Position numbers and translations under genes: made by a program
Part shown: one piece after another, positions 7,955-16,332 of the stretch
Layout of the letters: every line of letters begins with the position of its first letter
How positions within the stretch are numbered: the first letter of the stretch is position 1
Notes under the pieces: model-generated
Database searches by the model: none
Told to the model about the DNA's origin: nothing
Seen by the model: the letters and a program-made list of their open reading frames with translations, nothing else
Origin: Sphingobacteriia bacterium 28-36-52
Lineage (GTDB): Bacteria; Bacteroidota; Bacteroidia; Chitinophagales; Chitinophagaceae
Assembly (NCBI GenBank): GCA_002281575.1
Contig: NCGN01000001.1
Span: forward strand, 1-64,000
Direction of reading: 5' to 3'
DNA length: 64,000 bases

Positions 7955-8485
7955 ATGCGCAAATGGTCTATGCAAGAATTGGGGAGAAAATCAATTGCCG
8001 ATTTTAAGGAAGCCCCTAAAACGCCCTTGGTTGTGGTATTAGACAATATCCGAAGCATGCACAATGTGGGTTCGGTATTTAGAACTGCCGATTCTTTTTT
8101 GGTAGAGAAAATGTACTTATGTGGCTATACGCCCCAGCCGCCTCATCGCGATATTAATAAGACGGCACTGGGTGCTACTGAAACGGTTGCTTGGGAATAT
8201 ATGCCTACCACGGTGGAAGCGGTTCAATTGCTTCAAACCCAGGGCTATCAAGTGTTTGCGGTGGAGCAAGCCGAGGGGGCTATTTATTTAGACCAGTTTA
8301 ATCCTCCCGCACAAAAAATCGCCATCGTAATGGGTAATGAAGTGGAAGGAGTGGCCGATGAAGTGCTCGATATTTGCGATGGTTGTATTGAAATTCCTCA
8401 ATTGGGTTCTAAACATTCCTTGAACATTTCGGTGGCGGCGGGCATTATTATATGGGCCATTACCGAACGCACCGTTTTAAAATAA
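7955..8485 (+). CDS. TrmH/SpoU-family RNA 2'-O-methyltransferase
   Basis: 176 residues from ATG 7955. All three SPOUT knot motifs are visible: DNIRSMHNVGSVFRT (motif 1, with Asn, Gly and Arg), IVMGNEVEGV (motif 2) and IPQLGSKHSLNISVAAG (motif 3). These enzymes transfer a methyl group from SAM to a ribose in tRNA or rRNA. It has only the minimal catalytic domain and no substrate-binding extension, so the target cannot be named. The stop is followed after six bases by the UbiA gene, so the two are likely co-transcribed. Confidence 0.88.
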   Translation: MRKWSMQELGRKSIADFKEAPKTPLVVVLDNIRSMHNVGSVFRTADSFLVEKMYLCGYTPQPPHRDINKTALGATETVAWEYMPTTVEAVQLLQTQGYQVFAVEQAEGAIYLDQFNPPAQKIAIVMGNEVEGVADEVLDICDGCIEIPQLGSKHSLNISVAAGIIIWAITERTVLK

Positions 8486-8491
8486 TTCAAT

Positions 8492-9403
8492 TTGACTACT
8501 GTTAAAAAATACCTCAGTCTCGTAAAATTTTCGCATACCATTTTTGCCATGCCCTTTGCTTTTATTGGCTTCTTTTTGGCAATTCCTGTTGCCAATATTT
8601 CAGGCAATGGCGAAGCGGGTAGCATGCAAGGGATGTTAAATCCTATCTTACTGCAAAAAGGCTTATTGGTATTGGTTTGTATGGTTACGGCTCGCAATGC
8701 GGCCATGGCTTTCAATCGGTATTTAGATCGCCATTTTGATGCACTCAATCCGCGCACGGCTATTCGCGAAATTCCTGCGGGCATTTTATCTGCTGAGTCG
8801 GCTTTGCGTTTTGTAATTGGCAATAGCATCGTGTTTGTGTTGGCTACTTGGTTCATTAATCCGCTTTGTTTTTATTTGTCATTTGTGGCTTTGTTTGTGG
8901 TGCTGTTTTATAGTTTTACTAAACGCTTCACGGCTTTGTGTCATTTGGTTTTAGGGGTGGGATTATCACTGGCTCCTATTGGCGCTTACTTAGCTGTTAC
9001 AGGCAGCTTTGCTTTGTTGCCGCTGTTGTTTTCTTTCGCCGTTATTTTTTGGGTAAGCGGATTCGATATTATTTATGCCTTACAAGATGTAGACTTTGAT
9101 CAATCGCACCAATTGAATTCTATTCCTGCTGCTTTAGGTAAAGAGCGGGCTTTATGGGTTGCTCGTTTATTGCATGTATGCAGTGCCGTTTGTGTTACCA
9201 TTGCTGGAGTGTATGGTGGTTTTCATTGGATGTATTTTATTGGGCATGGTGTTTTTGTTGGCATGCTCATTAATCAACATCGCTTGGTGAAGCCCAACGA
9301 TTTGAGCAAAGTGAATTTGGCTTTCATGACCAGTAACGGCATTGCTTCTGTGGTATTTGCTATCTTTGTAATTACTGCTTTGTTTCTGCAGTACGGTTGG
9401 TGA
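8492..9403 (+). CDS. UbiA-family prenyltransferase
   Basis: 303-residue polytopic membrane protein with both aspartate-rich motifs of the family: NRYLDRHFD (Asn75, Asp79, Asp83) and DVDFD around Asp199-Asp203, preceded by Asp192 and Tyr195. It joins an isoprenoid diphosphate to an aromatic acceptor, as in quinone synthesis; the length and SIPAALG segment fit the 4-hydroxybenzoate/menaquinone-precursor branch rather than haem O synthase. The start is a TTG six bases after the previous stop; no ATG lies in a suitable place before the first membrane helix. The acceptor is not determinable from sequence. Confidence 0.83.
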   Translation: MTTVKKYLSLVKFSHTIFAMPFAFIGFFLAIPVANISGNGEAGSMQGMLNPILLQKGLLVLVCMVTARNAAMAFNRYLDRHFDALNPRTAIREIPAGILSAESALRFVIGNSIVFVLATWFINPLCFYLSFVALFVVLFYSFTKRFTALCHLVLGVGLSLAPIGAYLAVTGSFALLPLLFSFAVIFWVSGFDIIYALQDVDFDQSHQLNSIPAALGKERALWVARLLHVCSAVCVTIAGVYGGFHWMYFIGHGVFVGMLINQHRLVKPNDLSKVNLAFMTSNGIASVVFAIFVITALFLQYGW

Positions 9404-9439
9404 GGGCGGCGGGTATAATCTGCCCAATAACTAAAAATT

Positions 9440-9850
9440 ATGGCTAGAATTATTTGCATTGATTATGGTGGCAAGCGCACTGGCTTAGCAGTGACCGATC
9501 CTATGCAAATTATTGCTACGGCACTTACTACTATTCCTTCTAAAGAGTTGATTCCTTTTTTAAAAAATTATATGGTGCAAGAGCCCGTAGAATTGATCTT
9601 GATAGGAGAGCCCCTCAATTTAGACGATAGCCCAACCCATGGTACTCCCTTGGTTAAAAAAGCCATTCAAGATTTAACAAAAGCTTTTCCTGCTATTCCT
9701 ATTCAAACGGTGGATGAACGTTACAGTTCTAAACTGGCTGTGCGGGCCATGGTAGACATGGGCATGAAGAAAAAAGACCGTCGAGAAAAAGGCAATATTG
9801 ACCAGATTGCTGCTACCATGTTATTGCAAGAGTTCTTGCAAAACCGGTAA
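9440..9850 (+). CDS. ruvX: Putative pre-16S rRNA nuclease YqgF/RuvX
   Basis: 136-residue RNase H-fold protein. The N-terminal strand carries the first catalytic Asp (CIDYGGKRTGLAV), followed by LIGEP, the VDERYSS segment and the C-terminal Asp in NIDQIAATMLL, as in YqgF. The family matures the 5' end of 16S rRNA and was earlier proposed to be a Holliday junction resolvase. Length is standard. It lies 36 bases after the prenyltransferase gene and 58 before def, which has its own promoter. Confidence 0.9.
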   Translation: MARIICIDYGGKRTGLAVTDPMQIIATALTTIPSKELIPFLKNYMVQEPVELILIGEPLNLDDSPTHGTPLVKKAIQDLTKAFPAIPIQTVDERYSSKLAVRAMVDMGMKKKDRREKGNIDQIAATMLLQEFLQNR

Positions 9851-9855
9851 CTGGC

Positions 9856-9886
9856 TTTGTTGGTTCGCTGTTTCGGGGTACTTTTG
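9856..9886 (+). promoter_or_regulatory. def promoter (TTTG-N19-TACTTTTG)
   Basis: TTTG at 9856-9859 and TACTTTTG at 9879-9886 are separated by exactly 19 bases, the preferred spacing of the Bacteroidetes primary sigma factor. The first element begins six bases after the ruvX stop. It is the best complete promoter in the window. Confidence 0.75.
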
Positions 9887-9908
9887 CCCCCATTATAATT
9901 AAAATAGC

Positions 9909-10487
9909 ATGATTCTTCCTATTGTAGCGTATGGTGCACCTGTGTTAAGAAAGATAGCACAACCCATTACCAATGAATATCCTGGTTTGACTAAACTCAT
10001 TGAAGATATGTGGGAAACCATGTATTCTAGCAATGGTGTTGGTTTGGCTGCTCCACAGATTAACCGTGATATTCGGTTGTTTGTGGTAGACTCTGAGCAA
10101 ATTTTTGAAAACTTAGAAGAAGACGAGCAAGGCAAATACAATGATGCACCGGGTATTAAGAAGGTATTCATTAATGCACAAGTAGAAGCCATTCATGGAG
10201 AAGAGTGGGCTTACAATGAAGGTTGCTTAAGCATTCCTAAAATTCGCGAAGACATCATGCGCGGCGAAGCCGTTACCATGACGTATTATGACGAGAATTT
10301 CAAACAGTTTCGTTCTACTTTTTCAGGAATAACTGCTCGTGTTATTTTACATGAATACGATCATATTGAAGGAAAATTATTCATTGATTATTTAAAGCCT
10401 TTGCGCAAGAAAATGTTGCAGGGAAAACTCAATGATATCAGCAAGGGGAAAATTAAAGTGGATTATAAAATGAGTTTTGCCAAATGA
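9909..10487 (+). CDS. def: Peptide deformylase
   Basis: 192 residues with the three deformylase motifs: GVGLAAPQ (43-50), EGCLSIP with metal ligand Cys106, and HEYDH with His148, catalytic Glu149 and His152. It removes the N-formyl group from nascent proteins. The 60-80 segment is a short acidic insertion. The stop overlaps the next start by four bases (ATGA), so translation of the downstream secreted protein is coupled to def. Confidence 0.96.
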   Translation: MILPIVAYGAPVLRKIAQPITNEYPGLTKLIEDMWETMYSSNGVGLAAPQINRDIRLFVVDSEQIFENLEEDEQGKYNDAPGIKKVFINAQVEAIHGEEWAYNEGCLSIPKIREDIMRGEAVTMTYYDENFKQFRSTFSGITARVILHEYDHIEGKLFIDYLKPLRKKMLQGKLNDISKGKIKVDYKMSFAK

Positions 10488-11437
10488 GGAATCGCTTGAT
10501 GCTCGGCTTTTGCGCATTGCTTTGCTCCCTGCTTAGTGTGGTAAAAGTTATTGCACAAGACAGTACATTAATTATTGATGAAAAGCGGTTCACTTTATCT
10601 GAAGTAGTGGTTAGAAATAACTTAGATTATAAAATGCTCTTAGAGCAAATTAAGGAAGACACTACTTTTTACAAAGCCTTCAAGAACTTACGCATTCTGG
10701 GTTTTAGCTCGTACAACAATATTCAAATGACCAACAAGAAGGGAAAAACTGTTGCTTCTTTAGCTAGTAAAACCCGTCAGAATAGAATCAATGGTTGCAG
10801 AACCATGGATGTGTTAGAAGAATCGGTTACGGGTGATTTTTATGATCGTTCTGGTGATTACAATTATATGACCCCTGAACTCTACGCCAGTTTGTTTTTT
10901 ACCAAGGGAACCATTTGTGGAGAAACCAATATTGTGGCTGGTCGTAAAAGAAGTATTGGGGGTAAAAAAGGAATAGAGAAGCACAAAGAGCAATTGAAAA
11001 TGTTGTTCTTTAATCCAGGTAAAAAAATAGGGGGTATCCCTTTTATTGGAGACAAGCTTGATCTCTATGATGAAACTGCACACAAGTATTACGATTATCG
11101 TTTAGATATTGAAGAATACAAAGGTGAACTCTGTTATGTATTTTCTATTATGCCCAAAGCCAATTTGGGTTTTCTTAAAAACGATCGCATTGTGGTAGAC
11201 CAAATGGTTACTTGGTTTAATATGAAAACCATGTCGGTATTGGCCCGCAATTATGCGTTAAGTTATAAAGCGGGGGTTTATGATTTTGATGTAAGTATGG
11301 AAGTTGAAATGACCAATCTCGGCAATAACTTGATTGTGCCTAAAACACTTCGCTACAAAGGCAATTGGGATGTGATTTTTAAGAAGCGCGAACGCGCTAT
11401 TTTTACCGCTACACTATTTGATTTTAAGAGAGACTAA
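10484..11437 (+). CDS. Secreted protein of unknown function, coupled to def
   Basis: 317 residues with a signal peptide (about 1-24, ending VIAQ). After it comes FTLSEVVVRNN, which resembles the exit from a carboxypeptidase-like beta domain, but most of that domain is missing. The rest is a mixed alpha/beta protein rich in Lys and Tyr with no membrane segment. I recognise this only as the sort of conserved periplasmic or surface protein common in Bacteroidetes. Its start overlaps the def stop (ATGA), so both genes share one mRNA. A hairpin at 11462-11479 follows the stop. Confidence 0.65.
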   Translation: MRNRLMLGFCALLCSLLSVVKVIAQDSTLIIDEKRFTLSEVVVRNNLDYKMLLEQIKEDTTFYKAFKNLRILGFSSYNNIQMTNKKGKTVASLASKTRQNRINGCRTMDVLEESVTGDFYDRSGDYNYMTPELYASLFFTKGTICGETNIVAGRKRSIGGKKGIEKHKEQLKMLFFNPGKKIGGIPFIGDKLDLYDETAHKYYDYRLDIEEYKGELCYVFSIMPKANLGFLKNDRIVVDQMVTWFNMKTMSVLARNYALSYKAGVYDFDVSMEVEMTNLGNNLIVPKTLRYKGNWDVIFKKRERAIFTATLFDFKRD

Positions 11438-11461
11438 CTCAGCGTATTTGTAAAACAAATA

Positions 11462-11479
11462 AGCACCCCGAAGGGTGCT
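11462..11479. terminator. Bidirectional terminator-like hairpin
   Basis: AGCACCC/GGGTGCT, 7 perfect pairs with a 4-base loop that reads TTCG on the minus strand, a very stable tetraloop. It lies between convergent genes ending at 11437 and 11514. The U tract is weak on both sides. Confidence 0.6.
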
Positions 11480-11513
11480 CATTGTAAGGCAAGGATTAAA
11501 TTTGTTGAAAGTC

Positions 11514-12170
11514 TTATAAACCCAACTTTCTGCCTTGTAGGGTACGGGTTTTCTTGTCACTCTTGGTAACATCGGTTAATTTAACCACCAACTTTACATC
11601 TGCTACACTACCATTGGCTACGCCGGCAGCCGCTCTGTAAATATTTTTATCATAAGGTATTTCTACTGTTCCATTGTCCCAATTGTTACCGGCTACTACA
11701 AATTTGTCTTCGCCTTCAGCTGGTACAAAATAAAAGGAGTTTCCATTTTCAAAACTTACTCTTAACCCATTTAAATCGGCTGATTCTATAATGCCCGGCG
11801 TATAAGCGGGAATAATGATTTCATTAATTAATTTACCATTGATAAATCGTACGCTTCCTGAAGCAACTTCTGCTTTAGCGCTGTCTAATGCTCTGGTTAA
11901 AATCAATTTTTGGTCAATATAAAATTGTACTCTTTTCACGTCTACATTGTAAGCCATCAGCTTCATTTGTAATTCGCGTGAAAAAGCAACATATTGACTT
12001 TTGTCGACAGTGGAGTTGCTAGGCGGAGCATATGAATTGTTAGCAGCAGGATTGTTTTGAGGGGTACTGCTTTTCAAGTAGCCCTTAGAGCTACTGCTGC
12101 TTTTGCCGCCTGAACAGCTGGTAAGTAAACTTACCCCGATTAAAACAATGCCTGTTAGTAAACGAGACAT
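11514..12170 (-). CDS. Lipoprotein of unknown function
   Basis: 218 residues starting MSRLLTG at 12170. The signal peptide ends in LLTSC, a lipobox, so the mature protein is probably acylated at Cys18. A Ser/Asn/Pro-rich linker (about 20-55) follows, then a beta-rich domain with repeated Val/Ile strands. The longer frame to 12221 adds 17 residues that would spoil the signal peptide. The linker suggests a domain held away from the membrane. No family recognised. Confidence 0.65.
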   Translation of the reverse strand: MSRLLTGIVLIGVSLLTSCSGGKSSSSSKGYLKSSTPQNNPAANNSYAPPSNSTVDKSQYVAFSRELQMKLMAYNVDVKRVQFYIDQKLILTRALDSAKAEVASGSVRFINGKLINEIIIPAYTPGIIESADLNGLRVSFENGNSFYFVPAEGEDKFVVAGNNWDNGTVEIPYDKNIYRAAAGVANGSVADVKLVVKLTDVTKSDKKTRTLQGRKLGL

Positions 12171-12406
12171 ATCTTTTTTTTTAAGTTCAAATAATAAAAT
12201 GGCAACGATAAACGTTATCAATCCACAAGTTCTACCTTTTTTATTGTAAAAGGAAGCTTATTTGCGTCCTCAGCTTGTAAATGGGCTTGTTTTGCCCAAA
12301 AATCACTACCAGTTGGTATGTTTTGGTGCCCTGTTTTATTATTATTCCGTCATAAAACATAAGAATCCCGTATTTGCCGAAGTTAATTCAATTAGGCCGC
12401 TTTCTA

Positions 12407-12433
12407 TTTTAGGAGGATGCTATCCACCTAAAA
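12407..12433 (+). promoter_or_regulatory. Interrupted inverted repeat just before the HTH gene (operator or mRNA hairpin)
   Basis: TTTTAGG (12407-12413) pairs with CCTAAAA (12427-12433) and GGAT with ATCC inside, around a GCT loop; only the central A-A positions mismatch. It ends ten bases before the ATG of a helix-turn-helix gene. It is followed by A bases rather than U, so it is not a rightward terminator. It may be an autoregulatory operator or a leader hairpin covering the start. Confidence 0.5.
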
Positions 12434-12443
12434 AATTAAAGTC

Positions 12444-12818
12444 ATGCGAATTATTGATCGGTTATACCAATACTTGCATTTTCATGCATTGAGTGCCTAT
12501 GCTTTTGAACGCATTTGCAATTTAAGCAATGGATACTTGGGCAAACAATTTCGTGGCAAAGGAACCATGGGTTCTGATGTACTGCTTAAAATACAAGCTT
12601 GTTTTCCCGACTTAAATATTCATTGGTTGTTAACTGGCAAGGGCAGAATGATTCGTCATGCTTTACCAGATACTTTGGAGCTGCAAGAAGCCGGAGACCC
12701 TTTACAATTACTGTATCAAAAAATTACCTTGTTAGAAAAATCATTAGCAGATAAAGAGGAGCTGATTGTTTTGCTCAAAAAAAAGCGCCCCTTAAAAAGG
12801 AGCGCTTTGACTATTTAG
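12444..12818 (+). CDS. Small helix-turn-helix regulator
   Basis: 124 residues. The N-terminal 70 resemble Bacteroidetes phage-repressor-like HTH proteins: LSAYAFER and LSNGYLGKQF form the helix-turn-helix, followed by IHWLLTGKGRM, a typical ending for XRE-like domains. The C-terminal part is a short coiled coil (about 85-112, rich in Leu, Lys, Glu) that could mediate dimerisation. The last codons, KKKRPLKRSALTI, lie in a terminator hairpin that serves the convergent gcvP gene. An inverted repeat directly upstream may be its own operator. No prophage genes are near, so it looks like a domesticated or chromosomal regulator. Confidence 0.75.
   Translation: MRIIDRLYQYLHFHALSAYAFERICNLSNGYLGKQFRGKGTMGSDVLLKIQACFPDLNIHWLLTGKGRMIRHALPDTLELQEAGDPLQLLYQKITLLEKSLADKEELIVLLKKKRPLKRSALTI
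12777..12808 (-). terminator. gcvP terminator inside the 3' end of the HTH gene
   Basis: On the minus strand AAAGCGC/GCGCTTT (12782-12788/12802-12808), extended by TCCTT/AAGGG-type pairs, is followed by eight T bases (12784-12777). This is a strong intrinsic terminator for gcvP, whose stop is 37 bases before it. It lies completely within the coding sequence of the convergent HTH gene. Confidence 0.8.
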
Positions 12819-12844
12819 TGTTGGTTGTAACGCTGATTCGTTTT

Positions 12845-15718
12845 TTATGCGTTCTCTTCTGCATAAGATGAAACGGGTTCGCAAGTGCAAATCAAATTTC
12901 TATCACCATGTGTATTATTCACTCTTGCTACAGATGGCCAGAATTTATTTAAGGTGACATAGTACAGTGGAAATGCTGCTTCTTGTCTGCTGTATGGGCG
13001 TGTCCACTCATCGGCACAAACCACGGCTTGCGTATGTGGGGCATGCTTTAATGGGTTATTTAATTTATCTGCCTTACCTGTTTCTATGTCTTTGATTTCC
13101 CCATGAATGGCAATTAAGGCATCGCAAAAACGATCTAATTCTGCTTTGTCTTCGCTTTCTGTTGGTTCTATCATGATGGTGCCTGCAACAGGGAAACTCA
13201 TGGTAGGAGCGTGGAAGCCATAATCTATTAAACGCTTGGCTATGTCTTCTGCTTCTACTCCTGCTGTTTGCTTGAATGGTCGTAGGTCTACAATGAATTC
13301 ATGCGCACAGGTTCCATTTTTTCCGGTATATAAAATAGGATAGTAATTTTCTAACCTTGCTTTCATATAGTTGGCATTCAATATGGCATATTCGGTACTC
13401 ATTCTAATGCCATCTGCGCCCAACATTTTAATGTATGCATAGCTGATTAATAAAATGCTGGCAGATCCAAATGGTGCAGCACTTACTTCTAATCCTGTTT
13501 TTTCGTATCCTAATAAATGGCCTGGTAAAAACGGTGCCAATTTATCGTTCACACATATAGGTCCCATTCCTGGGCCACCACCACCATGTGGTATGGCAAA
13601 TGTTTTGTGCAAATTCAAGTGACATACATCGGCTCCAATCATGCCTGGGCTGGTTAATCCAACTTGTGCATTCATATTGGCTCCATCCATATATACCAAT
13701 CCGCCATTCTCGTGAATTAATGCACAAATTTCTTTAATGGTTTCTTCGAACACACCATGGGTAGATGGGTAGGTAACCATTAATCCGCCTAGTGTGTCTT
13801 TGTATTGTTCTGCTTTGGCTTTTAAATCGGCCACATCAATATTACCCGCTTCATCACATTTTACCACTACCACTTTAAATCCCGCCATTACTGCACTTGC
13901 GGGGTTGGTTCCGTGTGCACTAATGGGAATCAATACAATATTTCTAAATATTTCGTTTCTGCTCTTGTGGTATTCTCTAATGGTTAACAATCCCGCGTAC
14001 TCACCTTGCGCGCCACTATTGGGTTGTAAGCTACAAGCAGTAAAACCTGTAACTGCACATAGGTATTGATTCAGTTCGGTTAATATTTGTTGGTAGCCTG
14101 CTGTTTGATTAATGGGGACAAAAGGATGTAAGCCTCCGAATTCGGGCCAGCTTACTGGTATCATTTCGGTTGCTGCATTTAATTTCATGGTACAGCTTCC
14201 CAAACTAATCATGCTGGTATTTAAAGAAAGGTCTTTATTCTCTAAAGATTTAATATAACGCATCATTTGGCTTTCGCTATGGTGCGTATTGAATACGGGG
14301 TGTGTTAGATAGGTACTTGTTCTAATTAAATCAGTAGGCAATGCTGTATTGGTATTGTTTAATTCCAATGCAGCAGATTGCTTTACGGATACTTGCTCAA
14401 ATACTTTCACAATTGCTTGTGCATCGGCAATGGTAGTGGTTTCATCAATTGCAATACCAACTGTTCCATCATTAAAGTAACGGAAATTGATGCCTGCATT
14501 TTCAGCTGCAGTTTTTAATTGATTGGCATCTACACCACTAATATGTAAAGTGTCAAAATAAGCGGCATTGTGTTGTTGTACTCCCAAGCTGCTTAATGCT
14601 TTAGCGGTTGCATTGGCTAATGCATGAACTCTGGATGCAATATTTTTTAATCCAACTGGTCCATGGTATACCGCATACATGGCAGCCATATTGGCCAACA
14701 ATGCTTGTGCGGTACAAATATTGGAAGTGGCTTTCTCGCGTTTGATATGTTGCTCTCTGGTTTGTAATGCCATTCTTAATGCGCGATTGCCTTGTGCATC
14801 AATACTTACCCCAATTAATCTTCCGGGCATACCCCTTTTAAATTCGTCGCTGGTAGCAAAGAATGCAGCATGTGGTCCACCATATCCCATTGGTACGCCA
14901 AAACGTTGTGCAGATCCTACTGCTACGTCTGCACCTAATTCTCCTGGAGAAGTTAATACAGTTAGTGCCAATAAATCTGTTGCCATAATTACATAGGCAT
15001 TGGCTGCATGAACTGCATAAATAAATGCTTTGTAATCGTTTACCGATCCGTTGTTGGCAGGGTATTGTATAATGGCACCAAAATAAGTTTCATCAATGTT
15101 TGCTGCTTGGTAATCACCAAATACCAATTCAATTTGAATAGGTGCTGCGCGGGTAATTAATACTTGCTTGGTTTGTGGAAATATATTGTTGTCTACAAAT
15201 AATTTAGGCTTGGTAATATTGTCTGTTTTGTTGGCAATATGAAACAACATTGCCATGGCTTCTGCTGCTGCAGTTGCTTCGTCTAACAATGAGGCATTGG
15301 CCATTGGTAATCCTGTTAAGTCGGTTACCATGGTTTGAAAGTTCAATAAACTCTCTAAACGTCCTTGAGAAATTTCTGCTTGGTAGGGTGTATACTGGGT
15401 ATACCATCCTGGATTTTCAAAAATATTCCTGAGTATTACGCTTGGGGTGATGGTGCCATAATAGCCCTGACCTATATAGTTTTTGTATAATTTATTTTTG
15501 GCAGCCACTTTCTTCAGCTCAGCTAAGTACTCAAACTCACTTATTGCCGCAGGTACTGCAAGGTCTTCCTTGATTCTGATGCTATCAGGTATTGTTTTAC
15601 TAATTAATGATTCAATATTGGGCTCTTGAATGGCTTTTAGCATTGCATTCAAGTCTGCTGCATTGGGTCCAATATGTCTTCTTTGAAATTCGGTGGATTG
15701 TTGATCAAATAAATTCAT
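12845..15718 (-). CDS. gcvP: Glycine dehydrogenase (decarboxylating), P-protein
   Basis: 957-residue single-chain P-protein with the two homologous halves fused. The PLP lysine is Lys705 in NLHKTFAIPHGGGGPG; the glycine-rich GGGGPG and the N-terminal RRHIGP are also typical. It decarboxylates glycine and passes the aminomethyl group to the H-protein. The start is MNLFDQQ at 15718: a perfect -7 box lies between it and the alternative ATG at 15766. The other cleavage-system genes (gcvT, gcvH) are not adjacent, and I see no glycine riboswitch in the 124 bp upstream. Confidence 0.97.
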   Translation of the reverse strand: MNLFDQQSTEFQRRHIGPNAADLNAMLKAIQEPNIESLISKTIPDSIRIKEDLAVPAAISEFEYLAELKKVAAKNKLYKNYIGQGYYGTITPSVILRNIFENPGWYTQYTPYQAEISQGRLESLLNFQTMVTDLTGLPMANASLLDEATAAAEAMAMLFHIANKTDNITKPKLFVDNNIFPQTKQVLITRAAPIQIELVFGDYQAANIDETYFGAIIQYPANNGSVNDYKAFIYAVHAANAYVIMATDLLALTVLTSPGELGADVAVGSAQRFGVPMGYGGPHAAFFATSDEFKRGMPGRLIGVSIDAQGNRALRMALQTREQHIKREKATSNICTAQALLANMAAMYAVYHGPVGLKNIASRVHALANATAKALSSLGVQQHNAAYFDTLHISGVDANQLKTAAENAGINFRYFNDGTVGIAIDETTTIADAQAIVKVFEQVSVKQSAALELNNTNTALPTDLIRTSTYLTHPVFNTHHSESQMMRYIKSLENKDLSLNTSMISLGSCTMKLNAATEMIPVSWPEFGGLHPFVPINQTAGYQQILTELNQYLCAVTGFTACSLQPNSGAQGEYAGLLTIREYHKSRNEIFRNIVLIPISAHGTNPASAVMAGFKVVVVKCDEAGNIDVADLKAKAEQYKDTLGGLMVTYPSTHGVFEETIKEICALIHENGGLVYMDGANMNAQVGLTSPGMIGADVCHLNLHKTFAIPHGGGGPGMGPICVNDKLAPFLPGHLLGYEKTGLEVSAAPFGSASILLISYAYIKMLGADGIRMSTEYAILNANYMKARLENYYPILYTGKNGTCAHEFIVDLRPFKQTAGVEAEDIAKRLIDYGFHAPTMSFPVAGTIMIEPTESEDKAELDRFCDALIAIHGEIKDIETGKADKLNNPLKHAPHTQAVVCADEWTRPYSRQEAAFPLYYVTLNKFWPSVARVNNTHGDRNLICTCEPVSSYAEENA

Positions 15719-15741
15719 ACTCAAAGGGCTTTTTGGTGGCG

Positions 15742-15749
15742 CAAAGGTA
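15742..15749 (-). promoter_or_regulatory. gcvP -7 promoter box
   Basis: TACCTTTG on the minus strand, 23 bases before the gcvP start at 15718. A TTG lies 14 bases further upstream, closer than usual. Confidence 0.55.
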
Positions 15750-15842
15750 ATAAGTATGAACATCAATTTAACTGCTTTGTTGAGCGAATAACATAATTTT
15801 ACTGCGTTGTGATTAATTTCTTAATATGTTTAACTGATACTT

Positions 15843-16325
15843 GTGGAAGACTTGATGATTAATTGGGAAAAAAAATCGGCTGAACACCAAAAAAAGTATG
15901 GGCAGTTCTTAAAAAAAGCCGACAAAAATAAAGTGTTGAAAGTGTTGCCCGATCTACATGAAAAGGCATTTGAGCAAATCAACTGCTTAGATTGTGCCAA
16001 TTGTTGCAAGAATTACTCTCCTCGTTTTAAACAACCCGATATCAAACGTATTAGTAAATACTTGGGCATGAAAGAGACGGCTTTCATTAACCAATACCTC
16101 AACCTAGATTCAGATGGGGATTATGTGGTTAAATCTACGCCCTGTCCTTTTTTGGGGCAAGACAACCTATGCAGTATTTACGATGAGCGCCCTTCTGATT
16201 GTGCTCGTTTCCCTTATACCGATGAAGATGTATTGTTGAAACGCCCTTTGATTACATTAAAAAATTCCAGCTTTTGCCCAGCGGTATATCATGTAATGGA
16301 AAATTTAATGGCCATTGTAAAATAG
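15843..16325 (+). CDS. YkgJ-family cysteine cluster protein
   Basis: 160 residues from a GTG start; an ATG at 15855 is equally possible. Eight conserved cysteines are typical of the zinc/iron-chelating YkgJ family: the CLDCANCC group, then CPF, CSIY, DCARFPY and FCPAVY. The family probably holds a metal or Fe-S cluster; its biochemical role is unproven. It sits between gcvP (divergent) and an MFS gene (convergent, 7 bp gap), so it is its own transcription unit. Confidence 0.82.
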   Translation: MEDLMINWEKKSAEHQKKYGQFLKKADKNKVLKVLPDLHEKAFEQINCLDCANCCKNYSPRFKQPDIKRISKYLGMKETAFINQYLNLDSDGDYVVKSTPCPFLGQDNLCSIYDERPSDCARFPYTDEDVLLKRPLITLKNSSFCPAVYHVMENLMAIVK

Positions 16326-16332
16326 GCTTTTG

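Noticed and set aside
12262..12492. 76-codon plus-strand frame before the HTH gene
   Set aside because: No known protein pattern, no start context, overlaps the HTH start in another frame.
15719..15842. Glycine riboswitch before gcvP
   Set aside because: No paired glycine-aptamer pattern was seen; the gap is too short and lacks the expected stems.
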